From Larix kaempferi (lineage: Eukaryota; Streptophyta; Pinopsida; Pinales; Pinaceae), in NCBI GenBank assembly GCA_027924585.1, contig BSBM01000007.1:7596001-7660000 (forward strand): a DNA stretch of 64,000 nucleotides. The letters run 5' to 3'. Positions within the stretch are counted from its first letter, which is position 1. Each line of letters starts with the position of its first letter. Made by a program: the position numbers and the translations under genes. This document shows, in pieces, positions 1 to 11,632 of the stretch. The notes under the pieces were generated by a model. That model had not been told where the DNA came from, did no database searches, and saw only the letters and a program-made list of their open reading frames with translations.

Positions 1-1
1 T

Positions 2-115
2 GACGTAGAATCAGATGTGTTAGATACCATCAATTCTATCGAACAAGATGCCAAGGATACGGTTGCTAAGTTGAGTGCAACCTATCAAGAATTCACTGCT
101 AACTTAGCTCTGTAG
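2..115 (+). CDS. C-terminal end of an unidentified ORF, cut by the window edge
   Basis: An open frame enters from the left edge and stops at TAG 113-115. The 37 visible residues are acidic and helical-looking, rich in Asp, Glu, Ala and Lys, with no motif I recognise. The DNA is more GC-balanced than the AT-rich sequence further right, and LTR-like sequence follows, so the tail end of a retroelement gag/pol or a coiled-coil ORF is the simplest reading. The start lies outside the window. Function unknown. Confidence 0.3.
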   Translation, partial: DVESDVLDTINSIEQDAKDTVAKLSATYQEFTANLAL

Positions 116-659
116 GACGATGAGCAACTAGGAGAACTAGAAGTTGAAAGTGGCTTAGGGACGAGCCGCATGTAAGTGTTAGGGGCCTTTTGGGCTTCGC
201 CCAAATAGGGAAATTTTGATACAAGTCAGTTTGGAGCTGCAGCGCAACTCAGGCGAAGACATTTTTTGTAAGCTAGTTTTGGACGCTGCAAAGTTGAGCA
301 CATCGCAACACTGGCAGGTAAGGAACCACGCAGCTGAGGTCCGGTTCTGCAAAGTGGTAGCACTCTGAGGTGCCAGTAGGGAATCTATTTTGGGTAAAGG
401 ATGAAGGGAAGGTCGAGCTATGAAAGCGTCCTAATTCGGTTGAAATAATCCATGATCCCAGCAGGCGGATAAGGAGTGGTGTGGAAGGAAAGCGATGGGT
501 CACACGAGAAAGGGAAGCATGACGTGAACCGACCGCACAAGGCCGTTAGAGAAGGAATGGTCAAGTGAAAGCGACAGTTGGCATGCGGTCGACAAGGTAG
601 GATGAAAGCGATGTGACCATGCACAGAGGATGGCCAAGATGGAGGAATCGCTACCAAAA

Positions 660-1300
660 GCCTAACAGTCCGGTTAAGTGAAAACCACGACAGTTTTGGG
701 AAACCTTAGGGATTTTTCCTATGCATTGTAAAGACATGATCTACGAGTATGATCTATAAGAAAGCACATTTTGTAAGGGAAAGGGTTAATGTTGAAATGT
801 AGATGCTGAATCTGAGTGATACTGTGTTGTATTACTGAAATCCATTGTAAAGGCTCTGCAAGCTGTGTGCGCAGAGCCCTGTTGAGAGAGAAGAGAGTCT
901 GCAGCTGAGTGGGAAGACTAGAACTATTGTTCCCTTCCCAAATACTAATACAACAATAGTTCCTGTGGACGTAGCTCCCATCTTGGGGGTGAACCATGTT
1001 AAATGCCGTGTTTTGTGATTTTTTAATGTGTTTGAATCTGTATATTTGCTTACTATGAATGCTTGAGATCTTGCTTATCAATTTATGTGTTTTACTTTTA
1101 TATGTATTCTCCATAAGAATGAAGATGGGAATAGTATGTTAAGTATCACATATGTGGGTGGATGTTAAGATGCACAAGTCTTTCTAAGTCTACGAATGCA
1201 ATTTAGTAGATTGGAATAATACTTAAGTAGTGGAGTTCGCGCCGTGTGATTCACTGGAAGCACAGCACCGGAAGTGCGCAGTATATTGTGTGTTGTCATA
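660..1300 (+). repeat. LTR-like region (boundaries not resolved)
   Basis: This stretch resembles the R/U5 part of plant LTRs. It contains a segment (about 959-1000) of the type 'gtggacgtagctcccatctt' followed by 'gggggtgaacca', close to the signature seen in many plant LTR retrotransposons just inside R. No matching second LTR, TG/CA ends or primer binding site could be fixed, so only the general character is claimed. It follows a partial ORF, which fits the 3' end of an element. Confidence 0.3.
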
Positions 1301-3065
1301 TTGCATAAGTCATAAGATAAATAACATAAGGCAAATGATGAATGGATATGAAATTCTAAGTGAAGTCATCTAAATTGGTTAATTTCGAACAAGAAGCGTA
1401 GTTTTTAGTTGCGTTGTCCTGTTATTGAACATCCGCTGAACCACACAGTCCTTGCATGCGTGAGTTGTGCAAGCTCCCTAGCTTGTAGAAGTGTCAGTCA
1501 CGAAGAAGTAGAACTTTTCCTAGACCAATGTCCGCAGCATGAGCTCTACATCACGTTGTTCATCAGATCTAGCTAGCACTCATCACATAGTTGTGGAAAC
1601 CTGATGCCGCAACTCCTCCATTACTTCGCCTCGGGTGAGACATCAGTCTGCTCGCAGATTGTTCCTGAAAGGGCCGGTGAAAAGGGGTTTTGTTGGTTCC
1701 TTGAGCCACGAAGAACCTAGGTATTTATAGAAAACCTCTAGAAGAGTTATGTAAAGCCAACATTTTCATGTATCTATTCACATTTTTTTAAAATGATTTA
1801 TTTGATATATGTTAAAACTTAGTAACATTCTATTAAATGCTCGTAGTCTTAGTAATTGGTTGAAACAGTTACTTTTACTCATGGGAAAATTTTTTACAAA
1901 CAAGTTTAAAGTTTAAAGTTGTTTCTTCTTATCTATGTATAGCCATGGGAAAGTGAATTGGCCACAAAAAAAAGAAGAAAGTAGTAACCATGAAGTGGTT
2001 GGTACAAATTTTGACCCTCTCTTGCAAAATGTTAAAACACATTGAGAATTAAATTAAACACTCTCATTGTTGATTTGAATGGCAAAATGTATCACATCGC
2101 TTGCTCTATATTAGTAAAACATGTGCCCACAAAATAGTTTTTACGAGAATAATTTTTATATATTCAAATTACTATGTCAAATCATATAAGTTTACATTAT
2201 TTTATTTTTATAAAATTCAAATAAAATGAATCACCTATATTATAAAACTAAATGCTTTCACTTAGGAATGAAGCAAAACAAAACAAATTTATTTTAAGAA
2301 ATTCTCATCAAAGTGCATCATGGATAATACATATACAACTCCACTTCCATGAAAGATTTGCTTAATATAGTTGAGTGATAATATAGACAACTCCACTTCA
2401 CGATGCAATAATAGTTGAGGAATCCAAAAGAGTCCATACTTTGGAAAAACATCCTTATTAAAAATGTTTTGACAAAGGAGGGAGAGAACATCATCGTACA
2501 ATATTGATTGTAATGTGTTTCTGCAATGAATCACCTCTACAAAAGGCATATTATATTTATTTGGATTTTTAATTCAAGTCCTTTGGAATAATGCCACAAT
2601 TTCAATTGCATTGCCAATGTAACATGCTAACCTTGAAAATTTTGGCATGTTGCATTACATGTGGAGTGACATTAACCTCGAGAAAGGATTCTAAGTTCCA
2701 CCGTTTGTTTTTCTCCTGAGTTTATCACTTAATGTGCTTCAAATGCATAATGCCACCACAAGTTACTTTTTAGTTGTTTGTGTTAGTGTTAGTAGATTTT
2801 TTTGTTCTACCCTCTATTTTCAAAGCACATGATCAATTAAAAAAATGGGTAAATGAGTCTATTGTTATATTTTAATTGAAAATTAAAATCTTTAATAAAA
2901 ACTTATCTTTTTAATTGAAAATTAAATTATTTATTAAAAACATTATTATTGAAGGGTACTTTTTAATACAAGGGTTATTTTTTCACTAAAACATTGTATG
3001 ATAGATAAGATCAAACTTCAAATTAATAATAGAACTTCATTGTTGAAGGGTTCTTTTTTCACTAA
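1300..3065. other. Intergenic, AT-rich; nothing recognised
   Basis: No coding frame with family resemblance was found on either strand. The first 450 bp are more GC-balanced and may still belong to the retroelement on the left. From about 1740 the sequence becomes AT-rich with short homopolymer runs. Confidence 0.5.
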
Positions 3066-3210
3066 CACTACTACAGGATGGGGATCTTTAAGACGTTTCT
3101 TAAAGACAGAATTTGCATTTTGTCTTAAAATTTTGCTTTGGATTGATTTTATATTTGTTAGAATTTTTAAGACGATTTTTAGGACAGATTTTTCTAATTT
3201 ATATTGCTTT
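3066..3210 (+). mobile_element. CACTA-like terminal sequence (one end only)
   Basis: The sequence CACTACTACAGGATGGGGAT starts at 3066. It has the form of a CACTA (En/Spm superfamily) terminal inverted repeat and is followed by subterminal copies of short motifs (TTAAGAC, TTTTAAGACG and similar). The opposite terminus with the same inner sequence was not found in the window. The CACTA-type end at 9045 has different inner sequence, so I do not pair them. A truncated element, or an end whose partner is deleted, is likely. Confidence 0.4.
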
Positions 3211-4391
3211 TATTTTTTTTAGTTATTAATTTCTATTTTTTTAACTAGAAACTTATTTCTGAAGGAGGGAAACAGAATTGGGGATTTGAAGGAAGCTTTT
3301 ACAAGACAGTTCTCTTCCATTACGTCTCAGATGGCTAGATTTCCAGTGCTGCGAGCTGAAGATGAAGAAATTAAACGGTCAGAAGGATGAATGTTTACAG
3401 AGAATGATAGAGAGTGCGTGTTAGAGGAACCAGATCTCCCAATCTTGAACTATTTGAAGACGATCATGTAGAAATTATTTTGTTTTAGTTGAGGGTTTTG
3501 GGTTCAAAAAACAAATTTATTCATATCTCTGCCTTTCTCTGCAGTAATTTTGTTATTTTGTATGTACATGCATCGAGGATCCCAAGGATTTGTACTAAAC
3601 AAGGTATTTATTTGTAATTTTTATCCATGTTTGTATTTAGTCTTTAGTGTTTGCAATCTCCTTTAGTTTCTTTACTTTTGTAGCATTGACGGTATTAATA
3701 AAAGCCGTTGATAACTACCATATTTTCTTGATACAAGTTGATAGTTACACAAAGCTATAAGACTGTTTCTCTCCTTGCTCCGATCTTTATATACGGGTTA
3801 CTTTGCTGAGACTCTTTACAGAGGAAATATGACTAGTCTCCAAGAAATTATCTTTTAGGTCATAGTTTTTCGTCTCTCACCCACGGATTCCAAGGTACCC
3901 ACATATTCCCCTAGACTCTTTATATTCAGAATTGATTTCTTTCATTTACTTAGATAAATGGAACTTCTTCTTTTTTAAGGACTAAAATGATTCCATGCGT
4001 TTTTATCATACAAATCTTATATTTATTCATTTTATATTTACCATTGCGTACTATAACTCCTAAGCCTGCCCCGTTGTTATTGCCATATCGATTCAAATGA
4101 ATACACGTTTTGCATTATTTAAGGATCTATTTTCTACTCTGTTTCATTTTTCCTTTGCATTTTTTTCATATCACTTCTCTCATTTGAATTAAATTAGCAT
4201 TGTAGATTCAGTTTTCAACACTCTTGAATTTTTAGTCTTTTCCCTAGAAGACAGAAAACAATTAAATTAGGTGTGTATGTTCAAGGCATTCTATTCTGCT
4301 TGTAAATGTTGAATCTCTACTTCCTGTATTCTACACCATTTTCAAGATTACTGATTCTTTGCCTTGATTTCATGTCAAATTTTGGTTTTAG
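3211..4391. other. Intergenic; no gene recognised
   Basis: AT-rich stretch between the CACTA-like terminus and the PYL fragment. A short segment around 3270-3470 is more GC-balanced and could be a decayed exon, but no family could be named. Confidence 0.4.
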
Positions 4392-4778
4392 ATGCCAAAG
4401 TCTTCAATCCACGTGGAATAACAAAATGCAGTAGATCTAGACTCTTCAGCTTTATCTAATGGCGCGTCTGCTACTTTCTCGAATGGGAGCACACCATGCA
4501 AAGGCCCAACTGAGAGAAACATGAGTCTTTTACCCATTAAGCCTTCTTTCTTACTCTCGTCGCGTCAAGGTTTTTATTTTCTTATTTTTTTAACATTGTT
4601 CAGCTAACCTAAAACTTATAGTTACTGTGGGCATTCTCTTGGAAACCCCTCTAAGTCAGAATTGGTGTGTAGGCACCACAAACACGAGTTACAGGGGGAT
4701 CAGTGTAGCTCCTTCCTTGTGAAGCACATCAGAGCCCCTGTACATCTAGTTAGTACTAGTGCTTACTATTCATTAATT
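4392..4778 (+). pseudogene. PYR/PYL/RCAR abscisic-acid receptor fragment
   Basis: PYL proteins are soluble START-fold receptors that bind abscisic acid and then inhibit PP2C phosphatases. The frame from ATG 4392 begins MPKSSIHVE and continues with an N-terminal stretch including SNGSTPCKGPTERNMSLLP. The same frame later reads VCRHHKHELQGDQCSSFLVK and HIRAPVHLV (about 4662-4755), the conserved start of the PYL fold. At least two in-frame stops break it: TAA directly after HVE and a TAA near 4609. Homology ends just after APVHLV, where the WSLVRRFDQP-type segment should follow. The latch, gate and ligand-pocket lysine regions are all absent, so it cannot encode a receptor. It lies on the same strand as, and about 0.9 kb before, the TOPLESS fragment, suggesting joint capture or duplication. 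Confidence 0.75.
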
Positions 4779-5681
4779 GAACCCTTTTGGTTAGACGATG
4801 GTCTACTCATCTTTGCGGATCTATGGATAAAAGATCAAGTTGTTACTTACATAGATGGGGGTTCTTAGGTTTGTTATCCAATTCATATTCGCTTGATTTT
4901 CTTTTGTCTTGAACTGAGATTAGGGGATATTAGTATAGATCACATGGTGTATAATTAGTGTTATATATGTTGTTTTGCATATCTTGATGCGCCCAACTAC
5001 ACTGCTAGCGGGGGTAGCACTAACACAAACCCATCTAATCTTGAGTCTGATATTCACCTCAAGGTTGTAATGCTAGAGGTACCTCACTGTGATTCAATGG
5101 AATACCTGTGTGAACTCAAGATATATGCATTCTCAAGCGCATATTAAACTCGAGTTTAGATGGGTTTGAGCTAGTCTTCATATTCAATCACCTATGGCAC
5201 CATTTAGATTAAATGCACTGTTTCACATTTAGAGTAACACATGAAGTGTTACACAGATCCCACCGCCTCCATCCGAGTTGTAGAGCACGTTTTAACTATC
5301 GATTTGAATAATTTTATGAGACATTTGAAGTATTTTATTGAATATTTGTAAAATTTAAGTTTGATTTCTGAGGTAAATAGACCATGGCGAACAATTGCAG
5401 CCCTGACTGGAAATACCATGATTCATTTGGTAATGGAAAATAATATAAGAGCTATTGATATTGCATGGGTGCAATATATATATTTTAAACTCACCTACCT
5501 TTTGTTTGTGATCACATTTTGCAGGTGAGCCAACAAAAAGTGGCTCATGTTTATTTAAAATCAGTTGAGATATCATAATTAAATAGTTCGAATAAGCATG
5601 TTTGTTTTATTGTGTATATTTTACTGCCTTTAATATTTTCTTCTTTTTGTAAGGTCTAACCTGATTTTATGTTACATGTAG

Positions 5682-8618
5682 GGAAAACCAACGTCTTAAA
5701 TATTATAAGGATGCACGGTCTCAACGAATTGCCCTGCTTAAAGATATTGAAACATTTGTACAAGACAACCCTATAACCGACACCAAGTTGATGTTGCCAA
5801 GCATTAGACCTTTGAAGCTTCGAACCCTCATAAATCAAAGGTTTTTCCTCTCTCCTCTTTTATTCATTAAGATTTCTTCATTCACGTTCAGAACTTATCT
5901 AGAAGGTATTTATATCTTGTGATTCTTTTCAACAAACTAACAGCATGCTCGATTACTTAAATTTGCTGGATAAATTGTTCACAAGGATTGTCTACACATG
6001 CTGTCAAGTATTGCACTGCAATCAAACCTATTTCTGGATTTTATAATTTTTTCTTGAGATTTGGCAGGAATGTTTCACCTTGGACCTCTTATTAATATTA
6101 ACAACAATCTGATGCATTTCTATGTCTACTGTGCTTTTCTTCAGTCTTAACTGGCAGCATATAACTTGCAAAACTCCTCAACCTAATCCTCATATGAGAG
6201 CATGTTTGTTGATCACACCTATGGGCTTTCAACTAGAGTTCTAACAACACCTCCAGTAAATAATCATCTTATGGGGTCGATTCAAATAGGGAGCTAGCTT
6301 CATCCCAGTGCTATGAACGCTGTGAGGCACCACTTTGACTAGTATCGTGAATATTTGTTTCATGTTCCTCTAACTTTTGAATAAGAATCAATGATCTATT
6401 GATCTCAGTCTATATTTGCCCTTGTTTTAATAAGATTTTAATCTGATTGGTCACACCAATTTCAACCTCCAATTGGTCCAATCGCTCGTAGTCTTCCGGA
6501 ATGGATGGCGAACCCTAGCCATCCTCTACATCATGCTGCAATAATTTCTGGTGCATCTGCTTTTGTGCCACATCCAAATGCAAGTTAGGTGGTTGATATT
6601 CTGTAGAATCTGATAATCTATATCATATATGTTTGCTTCTAAAAAATCTCTATATGCTAAATTGTTGAGAATTGGAGCATAGATGTAGGAACAACTTAAC
6701 ATCTTAATAATTGAATCTGAATAGTAGATTTTTCTCCACTGGTGGGCTGAAAAGAAAATTAACTATAAACAATTCTAATTTTTTCTTCATAATAATCTTA
6801 GGTGCTTTGCTCCAACGACCTAGAACTCCACCAATAAGCAATAGTACAATTGTTTGTCAGTTAACTTTGGTCAGGTTGATGAGGCATGGGACATAATTAC
6901 TCTTAAGCTTTATTTTCATTATTTCTTCTGGAGGTTTCTTAAGTTCAAAACTGTTCAAGTGCTATTTCTTGTGGAAATTATTTTCTTATTTCAATTTCTT
7001 GAATGTATATCATTGTTATGTTATTTTAGTTTCATATTTCATCTATTCTATTTTTTTTATAGAAAATAAATCCGTGACAACCTAGATTTAGTACATCTAA
7101 CCCTTTGGGAATTGAACCAAGGGCATGTATAGCATGGTGGATTACTAGCATTGCTCTGGCTACAATAACACCAATGAATTAAGTAACACTAGGGGTTATT
7201 TTGTGTGATGAAAATTGGTCGAGGCACAATTATTGCTTCCTTGACTTCAACATGTTTGGTAAGGTCAATATTTTTCTATGTTGCATCGTACGCATTGAAC
7301 ACATAGATAAATATTTTACTGCCTAGCCTTTAGAGGACACCTACTTTAGCTTTCGCTGCATCTTCATAAATTCTAGTAAAGGCACTAGTGAGAACACTAA
7401 TATAAGTCTGCTTCTTGTTTCTTCATTCAAAATAGATAAAAATATGTATTGACACTTTACTGCCTCTCTAATAGCCATGATAACATGCTACTACCTCCCC
7501 AGCAGCTATATCAACAGTGCAGACCAAAATATTAGTGTAAGCAGAGAAGACTGGTCAAATAATAGAGGCCTCTAATCTTAAGAGTCTGGGTAATATTGTA
7601 AACACCAGTTACTAGTTACTAGACCCTAGCACGAATATCAACCTCCATGTATGGGATGAGACCATCCATTTCAAACATCCATTCATGCTACAGCAAAACA
7701 CACTACACTTACTCCCATTCAACTTTGTGGCTCTACATATTATTAGATAATCCTCTCTAACAACCATGGTGTGTATCAGTAGCTTTCCTTAAAAACTCTT
7801 CAACACTGGATGCTTGATTACTCAAATCAATACACTCATAGATTTCGTTTTGAATCCTCTTATTTTTTTTATTTAATAGCTTAATTTAAACCATAACCCT
7901 TTGTCTAAGGTTGCCCAAAACCTTAGATTATGAAATAATAAAATTATTTATTTAATAATATTCTTTTCTAGTATTATTAAGGCATAGGTATCCTCTAGGA
8001 TTCGTGAAATTTACAAGGATGGGATATCACTCCTAATTAGGCTTAATGATACCTAATTATATGTTCTTAGTGATAATTATATGTTGTGGTATAACAATTG
8101 AATTGTGTTTTTTTTGGGTTTAATGTAATGTGCATAATTATAAGTCGAGTGAGTTTTTTTAGCAAGATGAGATACATGAAAAAGTTACTATCTACTCAAG
8201 AATGTTTTAAACTTTTTATTCTATTTAAATTGATCTTTTATTGCAGGTTGGGCAACTAGGACCAACTCATACTCATAACATATACCCAAAAAATGATCTT
8301 CCTAAAATAGTTGCGAGAAGCCTCAACCAAGGTTCAAATATTGTTAGCATGGATTTTCATCCTCGGGAACAGACAACTCTATTAGGTAATCCACAATTTC
8401 ATTGGCCAGAATCCTATATTACAGTTGACTCCTAAAGTCAATATCTTCAAATATAGTTTTGTTTTAAATGCACTCTAAAAACTTAGTAAATTGGATGAAT
8501 ATTTTCAGTTGGAATTAATGTTGGTGATATTGGAATTTGGAAAGTGGCATCAAGGGAAAAGTTAACTAATAAGTCATTCAAAGATTGGGATTCCTCAAAT
8601 TGCACAATGGACCTGAAG
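5682..8618 (+). pseudogene. TOPLESS/TPR-type co-repressor, decayed partial copy with introns
   Basis: TOPLESS proteins are nuclear co-repressors with LisH-CTLH-CRA domains followed by WD40 propellers. Exons in order: 5682-5840 (ends in KLRTLINQ, donor AG|GT), aligning with the CRA end; about 6145-6360 (starts SLNWQHITCKTPQPNP, then in other frames DHTYG and TPPVNNHLMGS); about 6490-6600 (EWMANPSHPLHHAA-like); about 6797-6895 (LQRPRTPP); 8247-8385 (DLPKIVARSLNQGS then MDFHPREQTTLL); 8509-8618 (VGINVGDIGIWKVASRE then SNCTMDLK). Exon order and several consensus splice sites survive, so this is a DNA-level copy, not a processed one. Frameshifts and stops occur in the second and third exons. The N-terminal LisH exons and all later WD40 exons are missing. 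Confidence 0.8.
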
Positions 8619-8698
8619 GTGTAAATATCACATTTTGTTTCAGTATTAAGTTATTTGGGTGAAGAAACATAATTTAAATTTTCACATTTTAAAGTTGA

Positions 8699-8771
8699 AT
8701 GGTACTAGCTCAATGGTAGAGCATCTGCATTATAATGCAGAAGATTGGTGGTTCGATTCCACTATGCCCTA
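8699..8771 (+). tRNA. tRNA-like sequence, probably a pseudogene or SINE-type head
   Basis: The D arm (8708-8722, stem GCTC/GAGC) and T arm (GGTGG, loop TTCGATT, CCACT) are well formed. The internal pol III promoter boxes are good: the A box region TAGCTCAATGGTAGAG and B box GGTTCGATTCC. The anticodon arm is odd: TCTGCATTATAATGCAGA is a perfect palindrome that gives a 6- or 8-nt loop instead of 7. A TAT (Ile) anticodon would be read if one base were ignored. The 3' acceptor strand ATGCCCT has no paired 5' strand, so function is doubtful. Confidence 0.5.
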
Positions 8772-8792
8772 TCATAAATATTTGCATTCTAT

Positions 8793-9045
8793 CACTACTA
8801 CACAGAGGAGGTATTAAGACAATATTTGTGTAAATTGTCTCAAGTTAAGACACAAAAAAATTGTGTATTGTCTTAAATATTGTCTTTAAGGGAGTATCTT
8901 AGACTATTGACTTAAATTTAAGACAATAGTTTAAGACAATAATTTAAGACAATAGTTTAAGACACTCGCTTAAAGACAATATTTAAGACAATACACAATT
9001 TTTTTTTTTATCTTAAGTTGAGACAATTTCTCAAATGTAGTAGTG
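8793..9045. mobile_element. Palindromic CACTA-type MITE (253 bp)
   Basis: It begins CACTACTACA and ends TGTAGTAGTG, with inner matches between the two halves (AATTGTCTCAAGTTAAGA on the left against its near-complement near the right end). The interior is made of the repeated motif TTTAAGACAATA in both orientations, so almost the whole element can fold back on itself. Flanking bases are TAT and TAA, compatible with an imperfect 3-bp target duplication. There is no coding capacity. It starts 22 bp after the tRNA-like sequence. Confidence 0.65.
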
Positions 9046-10666
9046 TAAAACTTCAAAACTTCAAATAAATTTAGTTAGAATGACAGATATGAGATGAAAT
9101 ACCCGAGTGAAATATCTACAAATACGCAACATGAACATCAAATGAAATTGTGGTTCTAAAATAACGTCATGGAAAATCTTTATGTCAACGTTATCATTTT
9201 CGCCGTCTTCCTTTGTCACTTAACGACGTTAAACGATCACGAGGAGAGGGTCTGATTGATCTCATAATCATCAACAAGTTAAAAATAAATAAAAAACTAC
9301 ACGTTTTAACTATATACAGTACTGAAAGGAACCAAAAATCTACACGTTTCAACTGTTTACAGTAGTGAACTCAGTTTAGGATGTTAACTTTTCGATGTAA
9401 ATTCTAGACGTTGAAATGCTACGCAGACAATCTTATGTGATGTCCTTCCGTTATCAGGAATCAATTTTGTAGGTAAAATCATGTACCGAGCTGCGCTGCT
9501 GCTCGCTGCTTATTGATTGTGAATTTTATATTCTAAGTACTTTGCATCGAATAATAGTGCAATTTATTTCAATAAAGTGTGAAGTAATAGCATATGCACA
9601 AAAATATGATATTGCAATGGTGATCATCAGCTCTTGTTTCTTTATGCCATTCTTTTAGGTCGGTGAGAGTGAAAGATACCTGGAGATGTTGCACTTTTAG
9701 GTAAAGAGTAGTATCTCTTTCCTTTTATGTTTCAGAATCCTAGTGGGAAATAAAACTTTGGGAACAAATTATTGTTATTATAAATGTCAAACTATGTACG
9801 TTGGGTATCACGTCAGTGACATTTACCAAAAGAAGATGTCTTAACTTCATCGAGCTACCTGAGTTGTAATTACAACATTAAGACGTGGAAAAGCACTCGA
9901 AAAACAGTCGGTACATTTTCTAAATTCTCAATGTAACATTAAGACGTGTAAAAGCATTTTAAAAAAGTTAGCAGCAGTACATTTTCTAAAAGCGTAAAAC
10001 ATGGAATGATATTTTAAGAATATTTATATCCATCAAAGTTAGCAGCGTTACTTTTTCTGAGAGCATAAGCAATCTTCGAATAAAGTTTTCAAAAGTTTTG
10101 CATCTACTTTGGAATAATAAAAGACACCATAAATTAGGTGAGATACTTTTCAAACTTCGAAGTGCGTTTATGTTCTGGCCTGAAATTTTCACTATTATTA
10201 AGTAGATGGCCATTGCTATGCAACGGATTGGAAAGGAGTAGCCGGAGTAGGTGGCACTAGATGAGTGGGGAGTTGTGGACATAGATTTGGTTATGAGAGT
10301 AATTCCATTTTGTGGGTTTCCTTGTGATTATATTTGCAATTTGGACACAAGATTATTATCAGATTTAAATTCAAGAAATCTATTTTAATGGGAGAGATTG
10401 AATTAGGGAGATAATTTGAATTTCCTACTCATTTAAAGTTTGTTTTATGTGGAAAAACCTTGTATTTGAGTTTTTTAGTCAGATCTTATTTTGCGCTTTC
10501 AAATATCTACGATGAAGATAATCACAATAACTTTTTGCAGTTTGAAAATTTCTCTTAAATTTTTTATTTATTTCGAATTAAAATATGAAAGAGAAAACCA
10601 AAACACGTTATATATTTAAAATGAGTTGTCCGTGTAAAGTTCTGGTTTCAAAAAGACGTGAACGCA
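9046..10666. other. Intergenic; first copy of a diverged direct repeat
   Basis: No gene recognised. The segment 9177-9430 ('tctttatgtcaacgtta', 'aacgacgttaaac', 'acacgttttaactatataca') is a diverged copy of 10667-10930, about 1.49 kb to the right. The interval between is AT-rich without coding resemblance. Confidence 0.5.
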
Positions 10667-10778
10667 AATCTTTATGTCAACGTTAACACCGTTTATGGAC
10701 GTCTTCCTTTATCAATTAACGACGTTAAACAATCTCGAATAGTGACTGGTTGATCTTATAAAAGTCGACGAGTAACTA

Positions 10779-11062
10779 CACGTTTCAGCTATATACAGTA
10801 ATGAAATTGACACAAAAATACACGTTTCAACTATATAGACAGTAGTGAAATTCACTTTATCAATTTAACTTAGCTTTTCCATGTAGATTGTAGACGTTAA
10901 AAAGTTAGGTAGGCAATGTACGTTTCAACTATATACAGTAATGAAATCGACACAAAAATACACGTTTCAACTATATAGACAGTAGTGAAATTCACTTTAT
11001 CAATTTACCTTAGCTTTTCCATGTAGATTGTAGACGTTAAAAAGTTATGGAGGCAATGCTAT
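10779..11062. repeat. Tandem duplication of a 142-bp unit
   Basis: Two adjacent copies (10779-10920 and 10921-11062) differ by only a few bases. Each unit contains the motif CGTTTCAACTATATACAGTA twice, in slightly different versions, so the unit is itself an older internal duplication. The same motif occurs at 9298-9372. Confidence 0.75.
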
Positions 11063-11579
11063 GCAATGCCAATCTTTTTTTTATTACTATTCAATTTTTA
11101 TATTTTGAATTTTGAATTTGGAGAGTAGAAAGTATGTTTTTTTAGATTATATCAGGATGAGACAATGATAAGTGATCTATGAATAACTAATTGGCAATTG
11201 ATGTATGGATAACTAATTTAACTAGAACTAGCATAGCCACTTAACTTGTGGCTATTAAGTCACAAGTTAAGTGCCATGAACAAGTTATTGTTACTCAGTC
11301 ACCATGCTTAGTTGTAATCACGTGTTGTCTATGCCTTTGTCTATAAGTCAGCTATCTGTTACCTTTTTTAATTAAATGGGTTGCTTGTGTTATCCATGCA
11401 TGAAGCTAAGAGTTATCCCTGAATGGACTATTACTTTTTATATTTCTTTGATTTATAATTGTTTATTTTAAAGTTTGAAAGTCCACCCTAAATTCTAAGA
11501 TATAAAAACTTATTAATATAATAAGAGAGGTGATAACAGTAGTTGAAACCTAAAACCAACTACTCTATCAAAAACAAAA

Positions 11580-11632
11580 CCTGAAAAAAAAACAAAAACA
11601 AAAACAAAAAATCAAAAACAAAAAATCAAAAA
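11580..11632. repeat. A-rich simple repeat (AAAAAC)n-like
   Basis: Irregular run of AAAAAC and AAAAATC units; low-complexity sequence with no coding potential. Confidence 0.8.

Noticed and set aside
719-1114. 131-codon - strand frame
   Set aside because: It lies antisense in LTR-like sequence, with low-complexity codon use and no motif.
8699-8771. Functional tRNA-Ile (UAT anticodon)
   Set aside because: The anticodon arm has the wrong length and the acceptor stem does not pair.
3066-9045. One large CACTA element from 3066 to 9045
   Set aside because: The first 10 bases agree, but the inner terminal sequences differ (AGGATGGGG against TTTGAGAAA). The 9045 end pairs instead with 8793.
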